From the NCBI GenBank assembly GCA_963971225.1, contig OZ020269.1, positions 39,577,264-39,641,263 on the forward strand: DNA of 64,000 nucleotides, written 5' to 3'. Position numbers and translations under genes: made by a program. Positions 1 to 10,217 of this stretch are shown here, piece after piece. The stretch is from Melieria omissa (Eukaryota > Arthropoda > Insecta > Diptera > Ulidiidae). The notes under the pieces were generated by a model. It had not been told where the DNA came from and ran no database searches. It was given only the letters and a program-made list of their open reading frames with translations. Numbering within the stretch: position 1 is the stretch's first letter; each line of letters starts with the position of its first letter.

Positions 1-1016
1 AATTTAGGGGAATTCCCTTTATGTGCATACAATAAAATTTACTGGTCAGAGCAATTGAAACGTGTTAATATTTTGTGAACTGTCAATGCAATAAGACGTG
101 TTTGGTAAAGAAATTTTAATAGGTTTTAGAGATTAGGAACAAATCACCCATTTTTGTATACGATCAATGTCTTTTTTTACACGGTTTTTTTTTACACGGC
201 TTCTTCTGGAACCAATCTACCGTGTAAAAACAGACTTAGGTGTATATGCTTGTTTTTCGTCCCGAGGTTGCTTCACTTTTATTGCTCTAGAAAGTAAATC
301 GGCAGCTGAATTTTGGAAGTTAGGTAAATAATTTAATAATAAATAACCACCCTCTCGATCAAAGTTGGAAAAAAGGTCGAAATATAGACTTTTCGAGCAA
401 TCGGTACATCGTACAACTTTAAAGACAAAACAAACATTTTTTATTTTTTTTTATATTATTAATTAACGTACCTTTTAGAAAACACCAACAAGATTGGTTG
501 CTTCATTTACATACAAATCAATCTTAAAGATGACAAAAAAACCAAAAAATACACATTTTTCTCTATGTGGAAAAATAACGTGATTCGAAACTGGCAGGGG
601 AAGGGAATTTTTTGACCATTTTTTTGCATTTCACATACACAATCTGTGCGAGGTTTCATGGCGTCGTCTACTGGGTCAGTGAATAGGTCTGTTTGGAAAC
701 TTATCCAGTAAAAAATATTAATGCAAAAGGGAAATGGTTCGTTGCGCTCAATCTTTCTTTTTTTCCTTTTCAGCTTCAGCAGGAAAAGCCTAGCAAGGCG
801 GTTGTGGGTCAGCAGACTTGCGAACGCACAATTTCTTTGGTGTTTCCATTTGCCTACAAATTCGTACAAATGTTTCCTTTCCAAACAGACCTATTGGCTG
901 TTAAGGTTTAACAGTGTGGTCGCGTTGAAGTTAGAAAAGGCGCAAAGTTGCAATTTACAGGTCGCTTGTCTTTCGTATTATTTTAGAAAAAGGCGTATTA
1001 ATACGATGCATGCTAT
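1..1016. other. AT-rich non-coding DNA
   Basis: No convincing coding exon or RNA gene is visible. The ORFs on both strands are short, low in complexity and mutually overlapping. Position 5 starts TAGGGGAATTC, the same terminal sequence as the inverted-repeat element at 61886-62818, so the left edge may hold one end of a related copy; the rest of such a copy was not found here. Confidence 0.5.
676..896. repeat. Short inverted-repeat element, possible MITE
   Basis: The sequence AATAGGTCTGTTTGGAAA at the left end recurs inverted at about 879-896, enclosing roughly 200 bp without coding capacity. No target-site duplication could be fixed, so this may be a MITE or a chance inverted repeat. Confidence 0.3.
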
Positions 1017-1150
1017 CATTTTCATAATTGTCAGTTATTTCAATAAAAAATGCATACATTTTCTAAACTTTGTTATGTTATTATTTTCATAATTGTAAAT
1101 TATTTTAATAAAAAATGCATACATCTTATAAACTTTGTTATGTTTTTATG
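1017..1150. repeat. 66-bp tandem duplication
   Basis: Two adjacent imperfect copies of a roughly 66-bp AT-rich unit that includes AATAAAAAATGCATACAT and AACTTTGTTATG. The second copy carries a few substitutions. A short run of TTATGTTATT-like repeats follows. Confidence 0.7.
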
Positions 1151-1248
1151 TTATTTGTTATGTTATTATGTGCACCCAATGCTGCACAATTGGCAGCCAT
1201 GCTGCAACGCATAATTTTAAATGCATTACAATTGACTGTTCCGTATAT

Positions 1249-1709
1249 TGTTACAAAAATCCGAGTTTTCCAAGGTTCGTTTGGGTTGTGTTTGAAAATA
1301 AAACAACTTCAATTATTCAGCGCAGGACGTAGTCAGAAACTAACAATCACTTTATTTACACATTTACACTTGTTCTACTTTACACTACTATTGCATGTTT
1401 CCTCTTTGCTTGCTCAGCACAGACTCGACTCCTTGCACTGCTACTGCTGCTTTTATACTAGTTTTCTTATCGCGCCGAAGTTTCTTGCACATTCCAGTTG
1501 TACTTTCTATATCGATTGTTCTAGCAAAGTTCATTACCTTCCGCGAACCATCCTTGCCATATCGGACGATCCAAGCGAATTATACCAAATTTGCCGTACT
1601 TCAAAGTGCGTGCCTAAAAGTATGCTTGGAAAAGCATTTATCGTTTCAATATCACAGCACAGAGTGACTCATCGTTTCAATACACAGCACAGAGTGCCTC
1701 ATCGTTTCA
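1249..1709 (-). mobile_element. Solo LTR, related to the Gypsy LTR at 6206
   Basis: The sequence starts TGTTAC, ends TTTCA and is flanked on both sides by ATAT (1245-1248 and 1710-1713), a 4-bp target-site duplication. Over its length it aligns with the 434-bp Gypsy LTRs at 6206-6639 and 11764-12197: shared blocks include TTTGAAAATAAAACAACTTC, the TTATCGCGCCGAAGTTTCTTGCAC block and TAAAAGTATGCTTGGAAAA. It is about 461 bp because a segment near the right end (around 1652-1709, ATCGTTTCAATA plus CACAGCACAGAGTG) is repeated. No internal Gypsy sequence adjoins it, as expected after LTR-LTR recombination. It is clearly more diverged than the two LTRs of the intact element are from each other. Confidence 0.85.
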
Positions 1710-1721
1710 ATATTATACGTG

Positions 1722-2140
1722 TAAGCCTAGGCGTATACGGACACGCAGGCCGCACATGCAGCACAGCTCAGCGTAGTTCAATTTTTTGTAAATAATGCAG
1801 TACCATATGACAGCCTGCGCACAACTGCGTCTCTTTGTAGTTGAAATACAGTTTCCTACGCGCAGCCGACACGTTCTCTTGCAAAAATTGAAGAATAAAT
1901 TGAAAAAGTGCGTGGACAGCGCATATTACACTCATATTATATTATATAGGTTATATTTCAAAGTCTGATTCAGAAAATAACTCTTTTTACTGGGTTTATG
2001 GAACGAATACGGAACACGTGTGCTGGTTTTCCGAGATTCGTATACGCTGCTCAAACATTTGCTGCGTAACACAGTTTAATTTGCGTTGTGCTGCCCTGTG
2101 CTGTGTTGCGCGGTCTGCGTCTCCGTGTACGCCTAGGCTA
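1722..2140. repeat. Inverted-repeat element with about 60-bp arms
   Basis: The arm at 1722-1785 (TAAGCCTAGGCGTATACGGA and onward) recurs inverted at about 2078-2140 (ending GTACGCCTAGGCTAAGG). The match is imperfect over some 60 bp and the loop is about 290 bp. The palindrome GCCTAGGC occurs in both arms. No transposase trace is present. It begins 12 bp after the solo LTR's target duplication. A decayed foldback or MITE element is the likeliest reading. Confidence 0.5.
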
Positions 2141-2287
2141 AGGAGCTTGAAATTCTTTTTGGCACACCTAGCACTTGAAAAATACAACAAATAACCCTCG
2201 AGCGCTATAAAGTTCTATACAGAAGTTTTCTGTTAACAATTCTAAAACCCCCAATGAAAACTCCAATAATGACATGTTAGAGACATA

Positions 2288-2778
2288 GAGCCTATTTACA
2301 CGAGGGCTTTTCCCCCTGCGTTAAAAGTCATGCGTGAAGAGTTTGTTGGCGAGAAGTGGTGAGAAGTCAGCGGGGTAGGCAAACATGCACGGTCAGCGAA
2401 TTCCAGGGGTTTTTTTGACATTTGCTTTGCTCTTTTTCGCACTTTTCTTCAAATTTCAAACCGGCCGGACGCTTTGCTAACAATTATATTTACATCTTCC
2501 CTATTATTTAAATTTGAGCAGTTAATAGCCATTTCAGTGACTTCCAAAATATTTTCAATAATTTCTTCTTTGTTTAAATCCATTTTTCTTTTAATAATGA
2601 GAATATCAAAAACTACGCGAAAATGTGAATGAAAGAAGATTGGCCGCTTAAACGTCCAAAAAGTCAAGCAAAGTTGCAAGTAAAAAGTCTTCATGTAAAT
2701 GCATGAAGATTTACGCAGCAACTCCAAAAGAGAGTTGCAAAAAACGCAGGGGGAAAAACCCTTCGTGTAAATAGGCTC
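2288..2778. mobile_element. MITE with ~35-bp terminal inverted repeats
   Basis: Both ends read GAGCCTATTTACACGA inward, and the match continues through TTTTCCCCCTGCGTT, about 35 bp with three mismatches. The flanks share ATA, which could be a 3-bp target duplication. The 491-bp interior encodes no recognised protein; a short acidic minus-strand reading frame near 2450-2585 may be a transposon remnant. Superfamily is unassigned; a 3-bp duplication would suit PIF/Harbinger but the ATA site is not its usual target. Confidence 0.65.
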
Positions 2779-2925
2779 ATATTCAAACAGTTTTATTATA
2801 TTTGTAAGCAATAATAGAATTTTATATCCATTTTTCTATAAACGTATCACAGAACTCTGTGCAAAAAACAAATTAATGTTCTATGCAATTAAAAATGAAC
2901 CACAACGATAACCCTCACACATGAA

Positions 2926-2980
2926 AATTGACCAGCACAACAACCCTCTATTTTGGAATTGACCAACACAACAACCCTCC
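2926..2980. repeat. Two-copy ~31-bp tandem repeat
   Basis: Two copies of a unit with the core AATTGACCARCACAACAACC, preceded by a third weaker copy near 2898. No function is apparent. Confidence 0.6.
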
Positions 2981-4184
2981 ACATTCAGTTTATACGGGGT
3001 CAGGAATATCAGCTGTGGGGCCGGAGTATCAGCTGTTATGTGAGAGTATTGGTGCATTTTATGTGTGTATTGTCGAATTTTTCACACTTCTCCTGCCACT
3101 TTCCAATCGCTTATCGCTGTCTCTAACTACTAATTTAATGAAATTATTTACCTTTGGTAGGTTTTATAACAATCGTTACAAAGATGTTAATATGTAGAAT
3201 TGAATTCAGTAAAAAAAACGAAAAACTTAAAAAATTGAATTATTGCGTTTTGTTATTGCCCTCTTCGCATGTATACCTTATCTTCAACACTTAATGGGCC
3301 TCCCATACAAAATTATCATTTTTATAAAAAAGGCTCTAACGGCTCCCAGGTTGCCCCAGATGTGTAAAATGTAAGACCTAATTTATTTTCCCTTCCGAAT
3401 GTTTCTTCAAAACATACCACCCGCTATCTCGAAGTCTTAAGGGGTCTACCATCCAACTGGCCTTTTTCTATGGAATTGGCTTCCCACTTGTAAATGTATG
3501 ATAGTAGTTAAGTAAGCGAAGAAACATCGTGTCCCGAAAACTACTGAACCGATTTGAATAATTTATTCAGCGATCGGCAATATTCTTCATATTCTTAAAA
3601 AAACATACAAAATTAATGAAGGTTCAGAAATTCACCACCAGAAGGCGTCTCCCATACAGTCGGAGTTGTGTGGTTGTCAACTTTTTGGTTTCTACGAACC
3701 AAAATCAAAATGTATTGTCGAAACCCCATTCACCTCCCATTTCTAATACAATTGTAATTTTAGATGAGTTTTAGGTCAGATTAGGTTCAGAGGGCGTATG
3801 AGTGCTCTCTATGACTGCCAGGGGGAGGCACATCGCTCTAACTGCGGTTCCTGTAAAAAGTCATAGTATTGTCTTTGTTAAACCATTTTCTTTCCCAGAT
3901 AAAATTAAGGGGTCAGATAACTTTACTTCGCTATATCCGTAAGGTCTGCAAGACAGACAAAAACAAGTTCTATGATATCCGACTGGATGTTAGGCGGAAA
4001 GCGGATACCGAGCTGAAAAAAAAGAACTTGCACCTCACCTTTAAGGATCGTATGGGTTCCGTTATAAAATGGCGTTGAACGCCGTCTACAGGACCGAGAA
4101 GCCTTCACATTATTGATGGACTAAGCAATGTACCTTAATATTTGAAGCAAATCCGTTGGAAGAATAGGCGCAAACTTGGTATTA
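2981..4184. other. Intergenic DNA, nothing recognised
   Basis: The region is AT-rich with scattered stops in all frames. The small plus-strand frame at 3869-4078 is lysine-rich, with no recognisable domain; it may be the decayed N-terminal side of the Tc1 relic that follows. Confidence 0.4.
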
Positions 4185-4335
4185 AACATACGTTAAGTTC
4201 TACCATGACACCGTTTCAAAGCATAAGATGTATGATGTGCAAACCTGGGACTACTTTTTAAAATTGCCTTAATATGCTTGGTCTTTGGATTTGAATGTCA
4301 TTGAGCATGGAAAGATGGGAGCGCACATATGTTAC
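4185..4335 (+). pseudogene. Tc1-like transposase relic (DDE_3 domain)
   Basis: Read on the plus strand with one internal stop, this stretch gives FYHDTVSKHKMYDVQTW, then about 15 residues later SLDLNVIEH. These correspond to the second catalytic Asp (HD...KH) and the catalytic Glu block (SPDLNxIE) of Tc1-family transposases. The first Asp region, terminal repeats and open frame are not seen, so this is an old fragment. The identification rests on two short motifs in the right order and spacing. Confidence 0.55.
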
Positions 4336-4338
4336 AAG

Positions 4339-4505
4339 GTCTTTGATTACGTTTACCCTGGCGAACGCTAGAACGGTCCTTGTCCCTGTCCAATCTAAGT
4401 GAATGGTGAACCAACGTTAACGACATAAAAAAATGTTGTTTTGCAAGGTTTAGTGCTCGCCCCCGTAAAACCAATTTCCCATTATGGAAACGACCACAGC
4501 AAACT
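4339..4505 (+). pseudogene. Decayed 5' end of an RTE LINE
   Basis: This matches the 5' region of the full-length RTE at 26874-30064 (its positions about 26908-27170): both contain CCTTGTCCCTGTCCAATC, a GCAAGGTTTAGTGC / GCAGGGTTTAGTGC block and GACCACAGCAAAC. Small deletions and substitutions separate them. It lies about 1 kb upstream of a matching 3' fragment at 5490-5830, so the two may be parts of one decayed copy. Confidence 0.7.
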
Positions 4506-5489
4506 ATATATTTATTTGTTTAAGTAACAGCCTAAAAATAATCAACAATTCACACAGACTAACAAATAGTAAAGTATGATAAAATTAATGAATTTATTAT
4601 AAGTCTTTTTATATTCTAATTTATTTATATTATAAGTATAAGAATTTATATTATAAGTCTTTCAAGCAAATGCTTAAGAACATTTGTAGAAGATGAAAAA
4701 TCTAAAGAATTTGAATATAAGTGGGCCTTATTCAAACCTTGCAAAATTGGAGCATTAGCCGTATAGTTTGTTTTAAAAGACGGAAAGAAAAAAGATCTTC
4801 TCTAGATAGTTTTCCACATAAAGACCGCTTATTTTACCAGGGAAATGTATGTGCATATCAATTTTAGTGTATACGGATCAGTGAAATGTGAACTGAAACG
4901 GCGGATGAACCAGGCTAAGCGCATGCCATAAGATATAGCGATTGTACAGCTTAAGTGCTTGTGAAAACAAGTTTGGTGCCCAAGTAAACACCCAAATGCA
5001 AACAATTCGGCAATGACATTGAGACGGGTACTACAGATACAATAACGAGTAGGAATAGGAGCCTGAGACTTAGAAAATTACATATGGAAACACTTTTTGA
5101 TGTTTAACGATAAACGGTTCCCACGACACCACTCATTTTACAAAATTTTGAAGGTCAAATTGGTGAATAGCCGCGTCTGAAGGGTTCCAAACTGAAATGT
5201 AAATTTGTAAGACCTTGACACATAGCAGAGAGTTAGAATTGGAACGAGTGAAGCGGTGCAGTCAGTTGTAAATACTCAGCTGTTGATGTGGTTTTTGTAA
5301 GCTAGCAGTTTTCCCTTGACACTGGCATAAATATCAGCGACATTAGGGGTATACGCATTTTTGCATGCCTCGAAAATAGCTGAAACGCGTTCAAGAGCAT
5401 CGTAAAGCCTGTAGGCAATGTCAACTGAAACTGAGACTTCAGGGCCACAAACTGATCCTCTTGTCCCTCTGTAGAGAACTGGTACAAGC
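4506..5489. other. AT-rich DNA between two RTE fragments
   Basis: No recognisable RTE, other transposon or gene sequence. Repeats of TTATATTATAAGT occur near 4600-4660. It occupies the place where the middle of the decayed RTE would be. Confidence 0.4.
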
Positions 5490-5830
5490 CCTAGCTTGGC
5501 AACGCCACAAACAGCAACACTGATGTCAGCCTGGAGGAAGGTGCTTCGCAACGTCTTCGGCCTGTTTGTATTGGCCACGACTATCGAATTCAAACATCCA
5601 ACGGCCTGTATGAGCTCTTTAAATACCTAGACTTAGTACATTGGTAAGACTACGCTGGGTTGGCCACATATCCGGTATGGATGATAAAGTTCCGGCGAAA
5701 AGGTGTTGACACGGTAGTTGAGTGTCGAGGGCCACTGTGTCCCCAGTGGAAGGACCAAGTTGAAGACCTCCTATTATCTCTTGGTGTACCCAAGTTAGTT
5801 TGAATATCGACCCTGTACATCTAGTCTGTA
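5490..5830 (+). pseudogene. Decayed 3' end of an RTE LINE
   Basis: Aligns in pieces with the end of the RTE at 26874-30064. AGCAACACTGATGTCAGCCTGGAG matches its region near 29475 (there CAACAATGATGTCAGTCTGG), CTTCGCAACGTCTTCGGCC matches about 29693, and GTGGAAGGACCAAGTTGAAGA matches about 29918. An internal deletion joins the first two blocks and many substitutions are present. No reading frame survives. Confidence 0.7.
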
Positions 5831-6201
5831 AGATTATTAAATATCATAGACTGAATAAATTGAATTGAATTTCATAATTACTTTAATCTAAGAACTAAAA
5901 TCGCAGGGTGTATCAGAACTCAAGTGTCAGGGTAAAAAGATAAGGGTAAATCAAGGTATATGCCTTGAGGGTAAATGTATTGTGTCGGTTTTTCTGGAAA
6001 CGTTTTATTAAATGTTGAATGTTTGTTGATATGCAAATGGAAATGTGAATTTTTATGGATCGGTGTTCGTCAGTGTTGATTCGCCCGAGCTCGTACGTCG
6101 AGTGTCCGCCGGCCGTGCAAGCTGCCTTCGGGATGGCCAGGGTTGCAATCCGTACATATAAGCACGTAAAGGGACAAACGCAATACAATATTATTGACAA
6201 A
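5831..6201. other. Left flank of the Gypsy insertion, unidentified
   Basis: No known transposon or exon was recognised. The GC-richer stretch at 6060-6180 (GCCCGAGCTCGTACGTCGAG and onward) differs in composition from its surroundings and could be part of a host or mobile sequence interrupted by the Gypsy insertion; its continuation would lie from 12202 rightwards. Confidence 0.35.
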
Positions 6202-6205
6202 ATAC

Positions 6206-6639
6206 TGTTACGAATTTCCCCAGTTCGTTATCGACGGTTCGTTTTGATTGTATTTGAAAATAAAACAACTTCAGTTATCCGGCGCAACGTAGTCAAAACT
6301 AACAATCGCTTTATTTACAGAATTCACACTTCGCTTGTATCTACACTTGTTACCACTTTGCTTGCTTAACACAGACTCGACCCCTTGCGCTGCCACTGCT
6401 GCTTTTATACCACTTTCCTTATCGCGCCGAAGTTTCTTGCACTTCTAATTGGAAAGCGCTCGACCATTCTCGCACAGCCCATTTCTTCGAGAACCATCCT
6501 TGCCATATCGGACTATACCAAGCGAATTTATAACAGTTTTGCTGTACTTCACAGTGCATGCCTAAAAGTATGCTTGGAAAACATTCGTGCGGAGAAAAGC
6601 ATTTCTGTACAGTACGGCACAGAATTTCTCATCGTATCA
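6206..6639 (-). repeat. Gypsy 3' LTR
   Basis: 434 bp, bounded TG...CA, near-identical to the copy at 11764-12197 and related to the solo LTR at 1249-1709. In element orientation it follows pol directly; the 11 bases between the pol stop and the LTR (GTGATGGACAG) are the only candidate polypurine tract and are not a strong one. Confidence 0.95.
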
Positions 6640-6650
6640 CTGTCCATCAC

Positions 6651-9596
6651 TTAGACTTGTTCGTCCCGAACAAGTACCGAGGCTCCGCCGGAGTAAGACG
6701 CCAGGCGCTCCAAATGGACTACTTTCAGCCTGGCGTTTCCGCTGCAGCAGCGTTGAACCCTGTACACCACGTCATTAATCCTGGTCACGACTTTGTACGG
6801 TCCTTCCCATGACGTTTGAAGCTTTGGAGACAAACCTTTCCTGCGCTGCGGGTTGTAAAGCATTACCAGATCGCCTTCTTGGAACCCCGCTGTGTTAGCT
6901 CGTAGATCATATCTGGCTTTCATCTTATCGCTGACCAGTTGGATACGGTCCCTTATAAACTGGTGGATTTCTTCCAGCTCCGATCGCTTATTAACTGCGT
7001 AATCAGTCTTAGCGCCTTCCGTCGTGCTGACCACTCCGAACTTCAAGTCAGCAGGCAATCTCAGCTCTGTGCCGAACACTGCTCGGGCTGGAGTGAGTGA
7101 TGTCGTATCGTGCGGGGCTGACCTATACGCCATCAAGAACAGCGGAATATGCTTGTCCCAATCCTTTTGATTCCTGCTTACTACTTTCCGCAGATATTCC
7201 TCCAGTGTTCGATTGAATCGTTCCACCATGCCGTCGGACTGGGGATGCAAAGGACAGGTGCGAGTTTTCCTTATTCCTACTAGCTCACACACTTCTTTTA
7301 ATACAAGAGACTCGAAATTCCGGCCTTGATCCGAGTGCAACTCCAGTGGAACTCCAAATCTGGACACCCAGTTGTTTACCAACATTTCCGCGACCGTGGT
7401 GGCCTCCTGGTTAGGAATAGGATACACTTCGGGCCATTTGCTGAAATAGTCCATCACCACCAGCACATATTTGGCAATTCGCTCAAAGGTAGCGTTGTAC
7501 TGCTGCATGCGGCCCCGAGATCTTCTTGTTGGCCCTTTCGCAGCCGAACATCGATCACAGCTCTTAATCCAATCAGCGACAGACTCCTGGCATCCTACCC
7601 AGTAGAATCGCCTTTTTATCTTGGCGACAGTTTTTGTGATGCCTAGGTGCCCTCCGCTAGAGTCGTTATGGTATGCCTCGATCACCTCGTTGATCCTGCA
7701 TTTCGGGACTAAAATTAGGGAATTGCTGGTCCGGCCATCCTCACTCTCCCACTCGCGGTATAGGCAACCATTAGACAGCCGCAGACTTTGCCACTGCGCC
7801 CAGTAAGCCTTCGCGATCGGGCTCTCACCGGCCATCTCCTGCCAGTCTGGACGTGCACCTTGCTCCTTGCCTTCAATGATTTTTTTAAGATCCGTATCCT
7901 CGCGCTGGTCCTTTTGTATCCTCTCCGCAGACCACTCCTCCTCTGGCAGAACGCTGACCAATCGTACGTCCACTATCTGCTCTTTGCTTTCGGCTCGCGA
8001 ACAATGCCTGCATTCGGTTTTGCACGGACGGCGTGACAAGGCATCGGCATTTCCATGGCTGCTACCCTTGCGATGCTCTACCGTGTAGTCGTAGCTCTGC
8101 AGCCGCTCGATCCACCGCGCCAATTGGCCTTCCGGATCTTTAAAGTTCAGTAGCCATTTCAATGCCGCATGATCTGTGCGCAGGCGAAACTTTTGCCCAT
8201 ACAGGTATTTATGGAAGTGTTTCACGCATTCCAGTACTGCGAGCAACTCCCTTCGGGTCACACAGTAGTTGCGTTCAGGCTTTGACAAAATTTTGCTGTA
8301 GTACGCTATCACTTGTTCTTGGCCATCTATTATCTGTGACAGCACACCGCCAATACTATGCCCACTTGCATCTGTATCCAGCACAAACATCTCTCCAGGA
8401 ACGGGGAAGGCCAGAATTGGAGCAGTGCACAGTTTTTCCTTCAGTCGTGCAAAAGCCTGCTCCTGCTCTTCACCCCACGCGAAGGCTTGATTCTTTTTCG
8501 TCAGTTTGTGCAAGCTGCCAGCTATGTTCGCAAATCCTGGAACGAATCTTCGGTAGTATGTGCACAGGCCTAGGAAACTGCGGAGTTCGTGTAGATTGCG
8601 TGGCCGGGGCCACTCCTTCACCGCCGTGATCTTGCCTTCGTCCGTATGTACTCCGCGAGCGGAAACCGTGTGACCCAAATACTTGACCTCTTTTTGGAAC
8701 AGCGAGCACTTCTTTGGGTTGAGTTTAAGCCCGGCTTTCTGTATTTGCTCAAATACCCCCTTCAGCTTTTCCAGGTGGTCGTCGAAGCTTTTGCCCATCA
8801 CGATTATGTCGTCGAGGAATACCAGACACGTCCGCCAATGCAGCCCTTTCAGCACACGCTCCATTAGCCGCTCGAATGTTGCTGGTGCGTTGCAGAGTCC
8901 AAACGGCATGACGGTGAACTGCCACAAACCGTCGCCAACACTAAAAGCCGTTTTCTCCTTGTCCTGGTCTGCAAGTTCCACCTGCCAATAGCCGCTGCGT
9001 AAGTCGAGTGTGGAAAACCACTGTGTGCCTGACAGTGTGTCCAGGGTGTCATCGATCCGAGGTAGTGGATAGCTGTCCTTCTTGGTCACGTCCTTGAGCT
9101 TCCGATAGTCCACACAGAATCGGGTACTGCCATCCTTTTTCTTGACTAGCACGACCGGCGAGCACCAAGGACCTGACGAAGGCTCTATGACCTTTTCTGT
9201 ATGCATGTTTCCAATCAAATTTGTGACCTCTTCCCTCTTGGCCAGAGGAACTCGTCTTGGGGGTTGGCGGATTGGTTTCGCGCTTCCGGTGTCGATGTTG
9301 TGCTTCACTATGGCTGTTCTTCCGCCCGCTTCCGTTGCAAATATTGACCCATAGTGCTGCAGGAGTGACCGTGCCTTCTGTTTCTGCTCGGCTGTCAATT
9401 CGCTGCTCCACTGGTTCTGCGGTATGGCGTCCATGTTAGAACTGCTTTTCTTACTTCCTCCGGGTGGACTGCTTTCGCAATTGACAACTGCTTCAGCCTC
9501 TCTACACTCGCCAATGACCGCATCTTTTTCGATATATCTGGGTGTGTTCAATGGGTTGAGTATCCTTACTGGTATTTTGCCATTTTTGGGTTCCAC
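6651..9596 (-). CDS. pol: Gypsy pol: reverse transcriptase, RNase H, integrase
   Basis: About 980 residues, open throughout, beginning right after an in-frame TAA that separates it from the protease, so 9596 is the edge of the open frame and not a start codon. RT spans roughly residues 110-330: STLDLRSGYWQV holds the first Asp (about 198) and FLDDI holds the Asp pair (262-263). RNase H follows, with VLDTDASG near 405. The integrase zinc finger is His643, His650, Cys680, Cys683. The core has Asp756 (HSDQG) and Glu792 (MVERFN), with the standard 35-residue spacing. The first catalytic Asp, expected in the segment just before VLVVMDYFSKW, is absent: FERIA runs straight into KYVLV, which suggests a small in-frame deletion. 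A Gypsy-type linker of about 190 residues follows the catalytic core. Integrase activity is therefore doubtful, while RT and RNase H motifs look whole. Confidence 0.93.
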   Translation of the reverse strand: MEPKNGKIPVRILNPLNTPRYIEKDAVIGECREAEAVVNCESSPPGGSKKSSSNMDAIPQNQWSSELTAEQKQKARSLLQHYGSIFATEAGGRTAIVKHNIDTGSAKPIRQPPRRVPLAKREEVTNLIGNMHTEKVIEPSSGPWCSPVVLVKKKDGSTRFCVDYRKLKDVTKKDSYPLPRIDDTLDTLSGTQWFSTLDLRSGYWQVELADQDKEKTAFSVGDGLWQFTVMPFGLCNAPATFERLMERVLKGLHWRTCLVFLDDIIVMGKSFDDHLEKLKGVFEQIQKAGLKLNPKKCSLFQKEVKYLGHTVSARGVHTDEGKITAVKEWPRPRNLHELRSFLGLCTYYRRFVPGFANIAGSLHKLTKKNQAFAWGEEQEQAFARLKEKLCTAPILAFPVPGEMFVLDTDASGHSIGGVLSQIIDGQEQVIAYYSKILSKPERNYCVTRRELLAVLECVKHFHKYLYGQKFRLRTDHAALKWLLNFKDPEGQLARWIERLQSYDYTVEHRKGSSHGNADALSRRPCKTECRHCSRAESKEQIVDVRLVSVLPEEEWSAERIQKDQREDTDLKKIIEGKEQGARPDWQEMAGESPIAKAYWAQWQSLRLSNGCLYREWESEDGRTSNSLILVPKCRINEVIEAYHNDSSGGHLGITKTVAKIKRRFYWVGCQESVADWIKSCDRCSAAKGPTRRSRGRMQQYNATFERIAKYVLVVMDYFSKWPEVYPIPNQEATTVAEMLVNNWVSRFGVPLELHSDQGRNFESLVLKEVCELVGIRKTRTCPLHPQSDGMVERFNRTLEEYLRKVVSRNQKDWDKHIPLFLMAYRSAPHDTTSLTPARAVFGTELRLPADLKFGVVSTTEGAKTDYAVNKRSELEEIHQFIRDRIQLVSDKMKARYDLRANTAGFQEGDLVMLYNPQRRKGLSPKLQTSWEGPYKVVTRINDVVYRVQRCCSGNARLKVVHLERLASYSGGASVLVRDEQV

Positions 9597-10217
9597 TTAT
9601 GTACGTCCGATTATTATGTTGTCGTATCCTTGTTTTGGCGCTTCTACAACCCACAGCCGGCTTGTCCCATCGTCCTCGTCCACTTTCGCCCACACGATCG
9701 CCTCGGAATTCGCTGGTATCTTCTGATGTTGACACGAGACAACTCTCCTTACCGCCACGCTTCGCTCATAGCCAGTGCGCAGGGGGAATTCAACGTTGGC
9801 ATACTTCAGCACATTTTCCTTCAGGTCCAGCGTAAAACCATGCCTAATCATGAAATCGACGCCGATAATCACGTCGTCCATTATGTCCGCGACGATGAAC
9901 TCATGCTCCAGGCTGCTGGTGCCGATAGCAATTGTTTTTGTTACTTTCCCTCTTACCGGCGCACGCTCGCCAGTCGCAGTCCTCAGCTGTATGCCATGCA
10001 GTGGTTCCCAGTTCTTCAGAAGCTTCCTTTTTATGATCGAATATGACGCTCCAGTATCCAGTGTCAACACGAACAACTTTCCATCTATCTTTCCTTCAAT
10101 CGTCAAGCTGCTGGGTTGTCGTTTCAACTGTGAGACAAGGACGGTAGGGCAGCAGGTTGTGGGGATCAGCTCACGCCCCTTTGGGCTGACCCGTTTTAGT
10201 TTAACGACTCGTCGTCC
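9597..10217 (-). CDS. Gypsy aspartic protease segment, -1 frame to gag
   Basis: This frame opens after a TGA at 10218-10220, overlaps the end of gag by 22 bases and ends at TAA (9597-9599). It contains LTLDTGASYSIIKR, the retropepsin active site DTGA, and further on the flap-side IIGVDFMIRHG, which fits the ILGxD-type second motif of these proteases. No suitable ATG lies at its start (position 10127 is a TTG), so expression is expected as a gag fusion through the -1 frameshift at 10199-10205. The terminating TAA is in phase with the RT frame that follows immediately, so either it is a nonsense mutation or the step to pol needs readthrough. Related elements generally have protease and RT in one uninterrupted frame, so a mutation is the likelier reading. 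Confidence 0.88.
   Translation of the reverse strand, partial: GRRVVKLKRVSPKGRELIPTTCCPTVLVSQLKRQPSSLTIEGKIDGKLFVLTLDTGASYSIIKRKLLKNWEPLHGIQLRTATGERAPVRGKVTKTIAIGTSSLEHEFIVADIMDDVIIGVDFMIRHGFTLDLKENVLKYANVEFPLRTGYERSVAVRRVVSCQHQKIPANSEAIVWAKVDEDDGTSRLWVVEAPKQGYDNIIIGRT

Noticed and set aside
1115..1795. 226-residue plus-strand ORF
   Set aside because: It runs antisense through the solo LTR; composition is low-complexity and no domain is seen.
2449..2811. 120-residue minus-strand ORF as a host gene
   Set aside because: It lies inside and across the end of the MITE at 2288-2778 and shows no known domain.
7326..8629. Several plus-strand ORFs of 70-155 residues
   Set aside because: They are antisense shadows of the Gypsy pol frame, which has full RT, RNase H and integrase motifs.
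9597..10127. Protease ORF with its own start at 10127
   Set aside because: The codon there is TTG and the frame is open upstream to 10217; frameshift fusion with gag explains it better.
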